From HGW-17 sp964516435 (GTDB lineage: Bacteria > Myxococcota_A > Polyangia > HGW-17), in NCBI GenBank assembly GCA_964516435.1, contig CAZEZP010000038.1, positions 12,534 through 76,533 of the forward strand: a stretch of DNA of 64,000 nucleotides, read 5' to 3'. Positions 1-7,835 of the stretch are shown in pieces (the first letter of the stretch is position 1; each line of letters begins with the position of its first letter). A program made the translations under genes and the position numbers. The notes beneath the pieces are model-generated. The model was not told where the DNA came from, did no database searches, and worked only from the letters and a program-made list of their open reading frames with translations.

Positions 1-222
1 TCCCAGCGCATCCACGAACCACAGGCCCAGCGCCGCCAGTGGGACCAGGGAAAAGAGGCTTTCGAACGCCAGGGATGACGCCATGCGGAAACAGTCGCGC
101 CGTTCCCACAACCGGAAGACATGCACGAAGAAGCGGTATGGAGCGACGGCCCACCGAATCACCGGGTGGAAATGCGAAATCGGCTTTCCCAGGTGCCGGC
201 GGATGCGGGCCAGTGGAATCAT
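1..222 (-). CDS. YihY/BrkB-family inner-membrane protein (partial, N-terminal 74 residues)
   Basis: Reading leftward from the ATG at 222, the frame stays open to the window edge, so only the N-terminus is present. After a basic cytoplasmic start it carries a WERRDCFRMASSLAFESLFS segment and then a hydrophobic stretch. This is the usual opening of the YihY/virulence factor BrkB family (once called ribonuclease BN): an aromatic/basic patch followed by an 'A-LA' first membrane helix. The family's function is not firmly known. Its ATG overlaps the stop of the upstream AtpZ-like gene by four bases (219-222), so the two are probably translated together. Family call moderately sure, as most of the protein is missing. 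Confidence 0.7.
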   Translation of the reverse strand, partial: MIPLARIRRHLGKPISHFHPVIRWAVAPYRFFVHVFRLWERRDCFRMASSLAFESLFSLVPLAALGLWFVDALG

Positions 223-452
223 GGCTTCTCCCGGCGGCCGGCATCGCCGTTATTTTTATCGGCAGCCACGACGAGCCTGTAGAGGTTGAGGAAGCCCGAG
301 GCCACTCCCAGCGTGAGCCCCGCAAGCATGAGCCAAGGCTCCGTGTCGAATTTCTGGTCGAGATACATGCCGGCCACCGCTCCCAGCGCCACGCCTATTC
401 CCAGTTCCAGCCCGGCCAGCGTCAAACGGGCCACTTGCGAGTTCTTCATCAT
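219..452 (-). CDS. atpZ: AtpZ/AtpI-family protein (ATP synthase accessory)
   Basis: A 77-residue protein with two predicted membrane helices (about residues 10-30 and 40-62). The GxxxGxxxG-type first helix (GLELGIGVALGAVAGMYLDQ) and the 'PW..L.G..LG..sGF.NLYR' second half are typical of AtpZ/AtpI-like proteins, which help assemble the c-ring or supply Mg2+/Ca2+ to ATP synthase. It begins with two consecutive ATGs (452 and 449). In many relatives this gene precedes atpI-atpB-atpE. Here it precedes a YihY-like gene, and the F1 genes lie 7 kb away. Confidence 0.75.
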   Translation of the reverse strand: MMKNSQVARLTLAGLELGIGVALGAVAGMYLDQKFDTEPWLMLAGLTLGVASGFLNLYRLVVAADKNNGDAGRREKP

Positions 453-602
453 GACGGTTCACTCTTTTTCATTTGCATTTTGCATTTCTTCCGGCGTCCG
501 CGGGCGGACAAACGAGACGATAGGCGATTTTCGACGGCTTGCAAAGAAGAAATTCGGAGGGGGCGCGCCGTGCGCGGCTGTCGTCCGCTGCCCGCCCGGC
601 AG

Positions 603-1391
603 TCAAGGACCATCGGGTTTCGCCGCGGGTTCGTTCAGGCGGTTCATGGCGATCCGGAAGAGTCCCTCGTGGGTGAGAAGCGGCATGTGCTGCCAGGAAG
701 CCGGCAGGTGTTCCATGACGAAGGGCGCCGTTCCGCCCGTGAGGATCACATCGCGGATTTGCGGAAACCTCTCCAGGATGCGCCGCGCGATGCCCTCCAC
801 CTGCGCCAGGAACCCGAACCAGGCGCCCGAGCGCAGGCAGGACTCGGTATCCCGCCCCAGCACGTCCGCGCAGGGACGCGGCTGAACCGCGGGCAGCGCC
901 GTGCGCCGGCTCAGGGCCCCGGCCAGCACTTCCAGTCCCGGCGCGATGACGCCGCCGGCGAAAATGCCGGGTTCCAGCACCACATCCCAGGTCACGGCCG
1001 TGCCCATATCGATGACCAGACATGAAGTTTGCAGACGGCTCCATGCGGCCAGACCGTTGACCAGCCGGTCGATGCCCGCGAGGTTGGGATGGGGGATGGC
1101 CATTTCCAGCGGGACGTCCCGATGGGTCGCGAACGTCGGGGAGATTCCGGTTTCCGACGTCCATGCGGCCAGGATTCCCGCCACGGCCGGGGCTACGCAG
1201 GAAATCGCCATGAACCGGGGTCGGTTGCCGTCCAGCAGGCGCCACCAGGCATCCCGGACGTCGTCGTGCCGGTCCCGGATGGCGGCGGTCAGGAAGGACT
1301 CGCGGGAAAGCAGGTTCCCCGCCTCGTCCCAGAATGCCAGGCGGGTATGGGTATTGCCAGCATCCACGGTCAAGATGCACGTCATGCTCAT
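603..1391 (-). CDS. coaX: Type III pantothenate kinase
   Basis: A 262-residue protein of the ASKHA fold, the usual size for CoaX. It phosphorylates pantothenate with ATP in the first step of coenzyme A synthesis. Visible motifs are VDAGNTHTRLAF (phosphate-1 loop, D10), the GIDR motif near residue 108, VIDMGTAVTWDV (phosphate-2), GGVIAPG, and LTGG near the adenosine site. The reading frame is open further upstream, but the ATG at 1391 overlaps the TGA of the preceding gene (ATGA at 1388-1391) and directly precedes the conserved start of the protein. It is therefore the likely, translationally coupled start. Last gene of the PQQ-sigma-unknown-coaX group. Confidence 0.93.
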   Translation of the reverse strand: MSMTCILTVDAGNTHTRLAFWDEAGNLLSRESFLTAAIRDRHDDVRDAWWRLLDGNRPRFMAISCVAPAVAGILAAWTSETGISPTFATHRDVPLEMAIPHPNLAGIDRLVNGLAAWSRLQTSCLVIDMGTAVTWDVVLEPGIFAGGVIAPGLEVLAGALSRRTALPAVQPRPCADVLGRDTESCLRSGAWFGFLAQVEGIARRILERFPQIRDVILTGGTAPFVMEHLPASWQHMPLLTHEGLFRIAMNRLNEPAAKPDGP

Positions 1392-2002
1392 GCAGGATCT
1401 TCTTCGTCGGGAGAGGGTTCCAGGGTCAGGGCCAAAAGCGGGCGCCGGAAATCGGGGTGGCACAGGACCAGTTCATAGATTCCGGGCACGGGCAGCATGA
1501 ATTCCACGGATTCGCCCAGCACGGGAACGGAATCCATCAGTTGCCCGTCCCGCTTCAGTTCCACGCGTTCTGGAGCGGCCGTGTTTCCAGGAAACGACAG
1601 GGTCAGGCGGGCGGCCGAATGTCCTGCATCCGGGCTCATGGCCAGTTCCACGCCTTCTTCCGTCCGGGTGCGCACGACGGGAAGGGACGCGCCGGACCCG
1701 GAACGGACGCCCGCGGCCTGTGCCTGCCACTGCAGGCTCGAGAGCAGCACGTCCACCTTTTCTCGCACGCGGCACACCAGCAGTTCGAACGGATTGGGTG
1801 CCGGGGCGCGATTCCATTCGTAGTTTTCCCACTCCGCCACCATTTCCACCATTTCCCGCAGGCCTGGATCCAGATCTTCCGGCATGCGTTTCTTCCCTCG
1901 CGCCATGTCCACGATGTCATTCAGGTCCGGCCGGAGGGGCGGCGCCTTCTGCGCTTCGTAAAACCGTTTCAGGATTTCTTCCCAGTTCGAAAAAGCATCC
2001 AT
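1388..2002 (-). CDS. Hypothetical protein between sigma factor and coaX
   Basis: 204 residues, family not recognised. The N-terminal half is helical and acidic with a basic patch (MARGKKRMPEDLDPGLREMV). The C-terminal half (from about residue 110) reads like a small beta-sandwich, with alternating hydrophobics and VELKRDGQLMDSVPV. No signal peptide or membrane helix is seen. The ATG at 2002 was chosen because AGGAAGGG lies just upstream; the frame also has a GTG at 2065 next to the sigma stop. Its position right after a sigma factor and ahead of coaX in a tightly packed group suggests a regulatory partner, but no anti-sigma signature is visible. Confidence 0.7.
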   Translation of the reverse strand: MDAFSNWEEILKRFYEAQKAPPLRPDLNDIVDMARGKKRMPEDLDPGLREMVEMVAEWENYEWNRAPAPNPFELLVCRVREKVDVLLSSLQWQAQAAGVRSGSGASLPVVRTRTEEGVELAMSPDAGHSAARLTLSFPGNTAAPERVELKRDGQLMDSVPVLGESVEFMLPVPGIYELVLCHPDFRRPLLALTLEPSPDEEDPA

Positions 2003-2065
2003 GGCAGCCCTTCCTCGCTCCAGCGTACGCGGCGGATGGAAAAATCTCGACACCCTCCGGCCCAC

Positions 2066-2710
2066 TCATCGAGCCAGCCGCGCCGTGGACAGTTCCCGCA
2101 CGGCATCGGCTAGTTTATGAATGATTTTATTTTTTTTGCTATAAACAGTATTGATGTTTAATTGTAATCTTGTTGCAATTTCTTCTGGTTGTAATTGCAA
2201 TTCGTAAATCATTTTCAAGAATTCACGATCGCCAGGAGAGAGCATTTCCATGGCGGCTTCCAGCAGGCGCTGCTCCTCCGCGCGTTCCAGGTGTTCGGCG
2301 GGGGACAGGAAGGAGCTGCGGATTTCCTTCTTCTGGAACGTGTCCTCATACGAAACGGTGGAAGCCGGATTGCGCCGGATATGGTCCACCGTGGCATTGG
2401 TGGCGATGATTCCCACCCACGTGCTCAGGCGAAAGCCGCGCTGCGGGTCGAACATGCGCAGTTTCCGGTAATCGTTCTGCAGAAAGCCGAGAAAGACGCT
2501 GCCGATCACATCGTCGATCTCGTCCTCCGTGAAATCCACGGACCACTTGAGAAACACCTTGCGCACGCAGGATGCCACCAGACGCTGGTAGCGCCTGTAG
2601 AACTCGGAAAATGCCCGCGAGTCGCCCTCCAGGATCCGCTCCAGCAGAAGCCGTTCTTCCTGAAGGGTTTCTTCCCGGTCCGTCATACCGCCGCCATCCG
2701 TCCGATTCAC
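2066..2710 (-). CDS. RNA polymerase sigma-70 family (ECF-like) factor
   Basis: 214 residues. Sigma region 2 spans roughly residues 30-110, with an FSEFYRRYQRLV helix, then DEIDDVIGSVFLGFLQ, then a FDPQRGFRLSTWVGIIATN segment like the -10 recognition/melting helix. Region 4 is at about 150-205, with a helix-turn-helix EEIATRLQLNINTVYSKKN. No region 1.1 or 3 is present, as in ECF factors. The GTG at 2710 overlaps the upstream stop (GTGA, 2707-2710) with AAGGAG upstream; an ATG at 2686 is the alternative start. The 3' end (about 2110-2215) is clearly richer in A+T than the rest. The target regulon is unknown; no adjacent anti-sigma gene is evident. Confidence 0.85.
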   Translation of the reverse strand: MNRTDGGGMTDREETLQEERLLLERILEGDSRAFSEFYRRYQRLVASCVRKVFLKWSVDFTEDEIDDVIGSVFLGFLQNDYRKLRMFDPQRGFRLSTWVGIIATNATVDHIRRNPASTVSYEDTFQKKEIRSSFLSPAEHLERAEEQRLLEAAMEMLSPGDREFLKMIYELQLQPEEIATRLQLNINTVYSKKNKIIHKLADAVRELSTARLAR

Positions 2711-4116
2711 GGGTCGTCTTCTCCTTCTGGGCTGCAGAGATACAACTGTTCCGCCAGGCCGAACAGCCCAACGAACTCCATTCCCACCAGCAGTTTCCAG
2801 TATTGCAGATCCTGGAGCTCGAAAATGGAACTGCGGTAGACCAGCCGTTTTCCCGGCGCCTGCACGCCCACGACCTCCACTTCCACGGAATCTTCCAGGG
2901 GCTCGTCCGCCAGGTTCCGGTTGAGCGCGAGTTTTCTGGCCAGTTCCAGGCCCACGGCCGCGAACGCCACGTACACGCGGCCCATGGAATCCACCACCGG
3001 CTCGCTGACGGCCATCACCCGGGTTTCGTCGTCGGGGGCCAGGTTCAGTTCCGGGGCCGCGTCCATGACGACCTTTCCATCAGTGGTCTTCAACCCGACG
3101 ATGCGGCCGGTCTGCGTTCCGAAGAGGAGGGTGCCGCCGTACAGCGCCAGGGGCGTGGAGATGGTTTCATTAGAGATAGCCCACACAGAGGCGCCGGTCT
3201 CCGTGTCGAAGGCCGCCAGGTTCTTCTGTCCGCGATTGCCGGCGTAGGCGGCATACAGGCGGGCGGTGGACGGGTCGGCGACGATGGACAGGATCTGGCC
3301 GGTGCCCAGGAATTTCGTCCGCCAAAGGACGCGGTTCTTCTTTTTCAGCAGGTCCGTCAGGGAGAAGGCGACCAATCCGCCGTAGGGATCGGGCAGGATG
3401 ATCTTCTGGTTCTGCAGGACCGCCAGCGCGGGAAAGCGCCGGGGCGCGTAGTGTCCTCCCAGCGGCACTTCCATCAGCGTTTTGCCGGTGGAGACCTGCA
3501 CGAGGCGCATCACGGCCCGCGGGGATGCCGTCCGGCCCGCCGTGGGGGAAGCCGGCACGTTGCCATGCACGAGAACCATCTGCTCGCTGATGCGCAGCGG
3601 GGGAAACCACAGGGTGGGCGCGGCGTGGGATTCCCGCCAGAGCACGTTGCCCGATGCCTGGCGCAGCGAGATTTCCCGGCTTCCCACGAAGAGGTAGGTG
3701 CCTTCCTGGATCCGGATGCCCTCGGAGGCCGGGAAGCGGGCGCGGCCGAAGCGGTCGCGCAGTTGCAGGCGGTGGTTGAACTTCCACAGTTCGCCCCGGC
3801 TGGAGATCACGTGGAAGAAGCGGTTTTCCTCGTACGCGAAGAACGGGGCGAGGATGGATTTGTCCTGGATGGAGCAGGTTTCTTCACCACCCGACGTGGG
3901 GCCGGAAAACGGGAGTTGCCCGGTGCGCAGGCCGTTGCAGCGGAGTTGATCGCAGGCGAGCGAACTTTCGGCCTGCACCATGTCGTAGGCGGGGCGGCCC
4001 GGCATGCCGGTGAAGGCCAGAAACCCGGCGGCCGCTTCCCGGGGCAGGGATGCCGCCGCATTCGCGGAGCCGATCATCGGAAAGAGCATGAAAACCGTGG
4101 CAATCCATCGGACCAT
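2707..4116 (-). CDS. Secreted PQQ-like beta-propeller repeat protein
   Basis: 469 residues, beginning with a signal peptide (MVRWIATVFMLFPMIGSANA, cleavage after ANA). The body has blades of the PQQ/BamB type: TGKTLMEVPLGG, TETGASVWAISN, TTDGKVVMD, each preceded by a hydrophobic strand. It is therefore a periplasmic or surface beta-propeller, possibly binding PQQ or serving as a scaffold. No quinoprotein dehydrogenase catalytic motif was noticed. The frame extends upstream across the EcsC gene on the other strand, but the ATG at 4116 is the one that yields a signal peptide. It leads the group with the sigma factor, so that factor may respond to or control this exported protein (inference). 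Confidence 0.75.
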   Translation of the reverse strand: MVRWIATVFMLFPMIGSANAAASLPREAAAGFLAFTGMPGRPAYDMVQAESSLACDQLRCNGLRTGQLPFSGPTSGGEETCSIQDKSILAPFFAYEENRFFHVISSRGELWKFNHRLQLRDRFGRARFPASEGIRIQEGTYLFVGSREISLRQASGNVLWRESHAAPTLWFPPLRISEQMVLVHGNVPASPTAGRTASPRAVMRLVQVSTGKTLMEVPLGGHYAPRRFPALAVLQNQKIILPDPYGGLVAFSLTDLLKKKNRVLWRTKFLGTGQILSIVADPSTARLYAAYAGNRGQKNLAAFDTETGASVWAISNETISTPLALYGGTLLFGTQTGRIVGLKTTDGKVVMDAAPELNLAPDDETRVMAVSEPVVDSMGRVYVAFAAVGLELARKLALNRNLADEPLEDSVEVEVVGVQAPGKRLVYRSSIFELQDLQYWKLLVGMEFVGLFGLAEQLYLCSPEGEDDP

Positions 4117-4172
4117 GGAGGATCCTGCCTTGCGCGAGAAGGAAAAAAGGGATCTGTACAAGGCGAACGGGA

Positions 4173-4208
4173 TTGTATACAACCGGTTGCGGGGAATCAA
4201 CCGCAACC
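4173..4208. promoter_or_regulatory. Two inverted repeats in a divergent promoter region
   Basis: The 115-bp gap between the divergent PQQ and EcsC genes holds a perfect palindrome TTGTATACAA (4173-4182). Two bases later comes an 8-bp inverted repeat GGTTGCGG/CCGCAACC with an 8-base spacer (4185-4192 and 4201-4208). Their position suggests operator sites or an RNA hairpin in the EcsC-gene leader. Function is inferred from position only. Confidence 0.4.
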
Positions 4209-4231
4209 TTGCATTTCGCAGGAGGCCCGCC

Positions 4232-4927
4232 ATGACCGATTTTTCGCAGTCCCAGGAACCCGAAAACCCGATCTCCGGATGGGAAATGAACCCGGAAACC
4301 CTCATGGAATGGATTCTCCGGCAGGCGCTGGAGGGCGTACCCCCGTTTTCGCCCGCCGATGCGCTGGTGGAGGAAATCCGCCGTGCCCATCCCGCCGATC
4401 CGCCGCGGGAACTCGCCAAGAAACTGATGAAGCGCGAGTCGTACAAGAATTTTTCCACGGGATTCATCACCGGCCTGGGAGGATTCGTGACGCTGCCGAT
4501 GGCCATTCCCTCCTCCATTCTGGCGTCCTGGGTGCTCCAGGCCCGGCTGGTGGCCGCCGTGGCGAAACTGGGAGGCCACGACCTGGAGGATCCGCGCATC
4601 CGCAAGCTCGTGATATGGGCGCTCTTCGGCGATGCGGTCAAGGAGGTCCTCAAGGCGTCCGGCGTCCAGTTGTTCAACAAATTCACGGCGTCCTTCATGA
4701 TTCGCCTGCCGGCGGCTGCCATCGCGGCGGTGCAGCGCAGACTCGGTCTTCTTTTCCTGGAGCGCGCCACGCGCCAGACGGCCGCGGGATTGGTCAAGGC
4801 CGTTCCCGTGGCGGGCGGCGTCGTGTCGGGAATGGTGGATGCCGCCGTCCTGCGCCGCGTGGGCAGGACCGCCATCGCCTGGTTCCTGGATGATCCGGAA
4901 ACTGGAGGTGCAGCGGGTGAAACCTGA
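4232..4927 (+). CDS. EcsC-family protein
   Basis: 231 residues matching the EcsC family pattern: a helical start with ALVEEIRRAHPADPPRELAKKL, then the glycine-rich hydrophobic block FITGLGGFVTLPMAIPSSI followed by LQARLVAAVAKLGGHDL. EcsC in Bacillus is linked to an ABC transporter, but its biochemical role is unknown, and no transporter gene is next to it here. Start chosen at the ATG at 4232, which has GGAGG at 4221-4225; the frame is open upstream without a better signal. The gene stands alone on the plus strand between two minus-strand groups. Confidence 0.8.
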   Translation: MTDFSQSQEPENPISGWEMNPETLMEWILRQALEGVPPFSPADALVEEIRRAHPADPPRELAKKLMKRESYKNFSTGFITGLGGFVTLPMAIPSSILASWVLQARLVAAVAKLGGHDLEDPRIRKLVIWALFGDAVKEVLKASGVQLFNKFTASFMIRLPAAAIAAVQRRLGLLFLERATRQTAAGLVKAVPVAGGVVSGMVDAAVLRRVGRTAIAWFLDDPETGGAAGET

Positions 4928-4999
4928 TGGCGGGAGTTTTGATTGAATAGCCTAAAATTGCAAATAATTTAAATTCTCATTAGTAATTTATAGTTAACA

Positions 5000-6016
5000 T
5001 TAAAAAGTGTTGCGGATTTTGAAGTTGAACAGGCTCAGCAGGGGGATCACGTCCGCGTAGGGAACGACGGCGGACAGGACGAGGCGATCCTTTTCGCGCG
5101 TCAGCGAAAGGCGCTCCAGCACGCGGGCGGCCTGCTGCATGCGGGGATCCGCCGCTATCGCCAGGTTCTTGCGCTGAATCTGGATTTGTGCCGAAACTGC
5201 GGCCTGCAGGGCCGCGGCCACGTCTTCGCGGGTGAAGACGATGCGGCCCCGCACGGCGAGGGAATCCTGTTCCGGCGCGAAAGCCAGGGCCAGGGTCGTG
5301 ATTTCCGGGTGCTTCGGGAGGAGGACGCCTTTCGAGCACACGTAGAGCGCCTGGCCGGCTCCGAGTTCCCGGAAGAGTTCCTGCACGTCGGCGGGGAATT
5401 CGCGTTCATTCCAGTCCTGGCTCGCTCCCTGCAACCGTCCGGGGCCCGGCGAGGCGATTTCGAAGGTCAGCCGGGGGTGGATGAACACGTCCGCATCTTT
5501 CCGGGCTTCGTGCCGGTAATTTTCCTTCTGGAACTCGCCGGCAAGGCAGGAACGCACCCGGGTGGCATCGAAGGAGCCGGCGGCCGCCACGGCGCCCTGC
5601 AGGCGGTTCCGGAAATCGGAAGGCAGGATGGCCTGCACGCGGTCGAGGCTGGAGAGCGGATCGGCGCCGCATGCCACCAGTTTCCCGAGCAGTCCCTGCT
5701 GGGCGGCCAGCCGGCGCAGCACGTCGGGGCGGGCCTTCAGGATCTGCAGGTTGCGCAGGACCGTGAAATCCATCATCGCATAAAGCCGCGCCTGGGCCTG
5801 GCCCGCGCTGGCGGGCTTCGAACTCCCAGAGGCGGCGGGCGGGGAAGAAAGAGAGGGCGCCGGAACCGGTTTGGAATCCTGGGCGGCCGGCGGCGGCGCG
5901 GTATTGGCGGAACCCATGCCGTTTTCGGCGGCGGGCCGGGATTCCTGCACCCGTTCGCAGGCCAGTTGGATTAGCAGTGAAAGCAGGAGAATGGATGGCC
6001 ACGGGGCAAGTCGCAT
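5000..6016 (-). CDS. Putative lipoprotein, function unknown
   Basis: 338 residues. The N-terminus MRLAPWPSILLLSLLIQLAC looks like a lipoprotein signal, although the residues before Cys (QLA) deviate from the usual lipobox. A Pro/Ser/Ala-rich linker covers about residues 25-70. The rest is a folded domain with no family I recognise; alternating strands and the late segment ALAFAPEQDSLAVRGRIVFT suggest a repeating alpha/beta design. It is convergent with the EcsC gene across a 72-bp AT-rich gap without a clear terminator. Probably anchored in the outer membrane or periplasm; no function assigned. Confidence 0.65.
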   Translation of the reverse strand: MRLAPWPSILLLSLLIQLACERVQESRPAAENGMGSANTAPPPAAQDSKPVPAPSLSSPPAASGSSKPASAGQAQARLYAMMDFTVLRNLQILKARPDVLRRLAAQQGLLGKLVACGADPLSSLDRVQAILPSDFRNRLQGAVAAAGSFDATRVRSCLAGEFQKENYRHEARKDADVFIHPRLTFEIASPGPGRLQGASQDWNEREFPADVQELFRELGAGQALYVCSKGVLLPKHPEITTLALAFAPEQDSLAVRGRIVFTREDVAAALQAAVSAQIQIQRKNLAIAADPRMQQAARVLERLSLTREKDRLVLSAVVPYADVIPLLSLFNFKIRNTF

Positions 6017-6332
6017 GGAAAACCTCACAGCGGAGAACGAATCTTCTCTTCCGCGACGCCCGAACAAAGCGCAAAAACCGGAGGGCGTCAAGAAGGGCCG
6101 CAGGATGGGTGCCGGCTTTCAGAGGGAGACTGGATGGAACGCAGCAATCGGAAGATGAAGCCTGTCATTGCGAGCTCGAAGCATGAAATCTTCATGGCCT
6201 CCGGGCGCGGGTTGACATGGAAGGAAATCGTCGCTGCGGCTTCGATGGACCACGGGCCGGACAGGTGCATCTGTCAGCGCCGGCCCAGGAAGAGCGGGTT
6301 TGCGGATTCCGTTCATGCGGGAAGGATGCGGA
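6017..6332. other. 316-bp gap with degenerate 'CATTGCGAGC' repeat-like sequence
   Basis: No credible gene was found here. It should hold the promoter of the minus-strand lipoprotein. Around 6172-6210 the sequence TGTCATTGCGAGCTCGAAGC resembles the start of dispersed palindromic elements common in many bacterial genomes. A possible second, weaker arm lies at about 6225-6250. I see no well-paired full element. Confidence 0.35.
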
Positions 6333-7184
6333 TCACCAGTGCCTTGGGCGTGAACGGGGCGGTTCCCAGGGCCAGGGCGGCGGCGACGAAAGCTCGTGGT
6401 TGCGGTCGGGGGCCGCCGGCTGGGCGTCTTTCGGCCGAACCTCGGTTTTCGGAAGCTCAGTGGAGGAGGCCGGGACCTCCAGCGATTTCACGTCGTACTT
6501 CACCTTGAGTGCGACCGAGCGCGACGGGGAATCGATATGGAAGTGATCCCGGTGGTAGGCGTCGAAATCGGGGCTGAGCACCGTCTTGAACAGGCCGGAG
6601 TCCCGCAGCGCGGCCATCACGCCGCGCAGGGCCGCGCCCTTGGCGGATTTCGAGTTCCAGTGCCCCACCAGCGAAGCGTATCCGAAGGTTCCATCGATGG
6701 CCGTCACGTCCAGCGCCTCGCCATAGGCATGGCGGGACAACTGATGCTTCCCCCGCACGTAGGACACGCGCCAGGCCGAGTTCCAGTACATCGAGGCCAC
6801 GCCGTACTTCTGCAGTTTGGGGCCGGCGAGCACCAGGTTTTCAACGGTTTTGCATTCCAGGATCCAGGGCGCATCGGGGTTGTTCCAGGCCCTCCGGTAG
6901 GTGATGCCGCCCAGTTTGTCGGTGAGCGGCTTGATGGGGGTGCGCACATGGGGAACGTTGTCGTACAACTGGTAGGGAACCCCCGCGGCCTTCAGGCGCG
7001 CCAGGCATTCCTTGTCCATGGCGGCCGTTGGAACGGAAATGCGCTTGATGTCCTTGATCAATTGCGGTGTCTTGTTCCACGGCTCCTTTTCTGTCTTTGC
7101 GCTCTTTGCGTTTTTTTTGGGTGGGCCCGCCGGCACGGCTCCAAAAAGAAGCCCCGCCAGCAGCCATGCCAGTACATGCTGCAT
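6333..7184 (-). CDS. Extensin-like C-terminal domain protein (peptidase M15-like fold)
   Basis: 283 residues with a signal peptide (MQHVLAWLLAGLLFGAVPA). The core (about residues 55-225) has the zinc-binding pattern of the extensin-like_C/VanY-DacB superfamily: SRHAYGEALDVTAIDG (the HxxxxxxD pair) and HRDHFHIDSP (the late His). Such proteins are thought to act on cell-wall peptides; the zinc-binding residues appear intact, so activity is plausible. The C-terminal tail is Pro-rich and likely unstructured. It directly follows the small membrane protein gene (4-base gap) at the end of the atp group and could be co-transcribed with it. Confidence 0.8.
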   Translation of the reverse strand: MQHVLAWLLAGLLFGAVPAGPPKKNAKSAKTEKEPWNKTPQLIKDIKRISVPTAAMDKECLARLKAAGVPYQLYDNVPHVRTPIKPLTDKLGGITYRRAWNNPDAPWILECKTVENLVLAGPKLQKYGVASMYWNSAWRVSYVRGKHQLSRHAYGEALDVTAIDGTFGYASLVGHWNSKSAKGAALRGVMAALRDSGLFKTVLSPDFDAYHRDHFHIDSPSRSVALKVKYDVKSLEVPASSTELPKTEVRPKDAQPAAPDRNHELSSPPPWPWEPPRSRPRHW

Positions 7185-7188
7185 CGCA

Positions 7189-7389
7189 TCACCGCAGGAA
7201 GAATTTGTAGATCACGTAGGCCGCCAGCAGCACGGTCGCGAGCGTGAGGATCCAGTCCATCACGCCGCCCTTCTTCTGCTTCTCGTCCTGCCCGGTCACG
7301 GATTTCGCGGCTTTCTTGAACCCGCCGCGCATGCCCATCAGCAGGCCGCCTGCGCCACTGGACCTCTCATTCTTCTTCCGTTTCTTCAT
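7189..7389 (-). CDS. Small single-pass membrane protein downstream of atpC
   Basis: 66 residues: a Lys/Arg-rich N-terminus (MKKRKKNERSS), a Gly-rich stretch, then one C-terminal membrane helix (about residues 45-63, WILTLATVLLAAYVIYKFFL). The ATG at 7389 has GGAG at the right distance and makes the gene overlap the 3' end of atpC by 23 bases; an in-frame ATG at 7401 is the alternative. No known family recognised. A tail-anchored basic protein coupled to atpC could assist ATP synthase, but this is only inference from position. Confidence 0.6.
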   Translation of the reverse strand: MKKRKKNERSSGAGGLLMGMRGGFKKAAKSVTGQDEKQKKGGVMDWILTLATVLLAAYVIYKFFLR

Positions 7390-7822
7390 CGTCGTCTCCA
7401 TCCAGCCGGATCAGATGTTTTTCCACTGCCTCCAGACACAGCAGGAGCCATGAAATTTCCTGTTCCATCCGCGAGGCCTCTTCCGGGGGAAAGGGCCGCC
7501 TCGCCTGCAGTTCCTCCACGCGGGCGCGCAGGGCAGCGGCGTCTGCGTGATCCGCATCGAACACATCCTCTACCACGGAAACCAGTTTTCCGGAGGAAAA
7601 AAATCGCACCAGCCCCCCGCGGGCGAGCAGGGCGTGCTCCCGCCGGGCCGTGTGCACGCGGATCCATCCCGGCAGCAGCAGGGCTTCCCAGGGGACATGC
7701 CCGGCCATGATGCCCACTTCTCCCGTGGAAATGCGGCAATCCACGCGGACGGCATTGTTCATGTTCAGCAGGGGGCCCTGCCGGGCGTGCAGGATGTGGA
7801 CGGAAAACGTGTTCCTGGTCAT
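7367..7822 (-). CDS. atpC: F1Fo ATP synthase subunit epsilon
   Basis: 151 residues. The N-terminal beta-sandwich (TFSVHILHARQGPLL, ISTGEVGIMAGHVP) is the epsilon/delta_mit domain, where 'GxxGIxxxHxP' is diagnostic. The C-terminal part (DADAAALRARVEELQAR onward) is the regulatory helical hairpin, here with an acidic tail DDDEETEEE. It sits in the central stalk and can inhibit ATP hydrolysis. The gene follows atpD by 13 bases, and its 3' end overlaps the small membrane protein gene. Confidence 0.93.
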   Translation of the reverse strand: MTRNTFSVHILHARQGPLLNMNNAVRVDCRISTGEVGIMAGHVPWEALLLPGWIRVHTARREHALLARGGLVRFFSSGKLVSVVEDVFDADHADAAALRARVEELQARRPFPPEEASRMEQEISWLLLCLEAVEKHLIRLDGDDDEETEEE

Positions 7823-7835
7823 GGGTCCGCCTGAG

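Noticed and set aside
2572..4893. 773-codon open frame on the plus strand
   Set aside because: Lies antisense to the PQQ-like and sigma genes; low-complexity His/Gly/Arg composition typical of GC-rich shadow frames.
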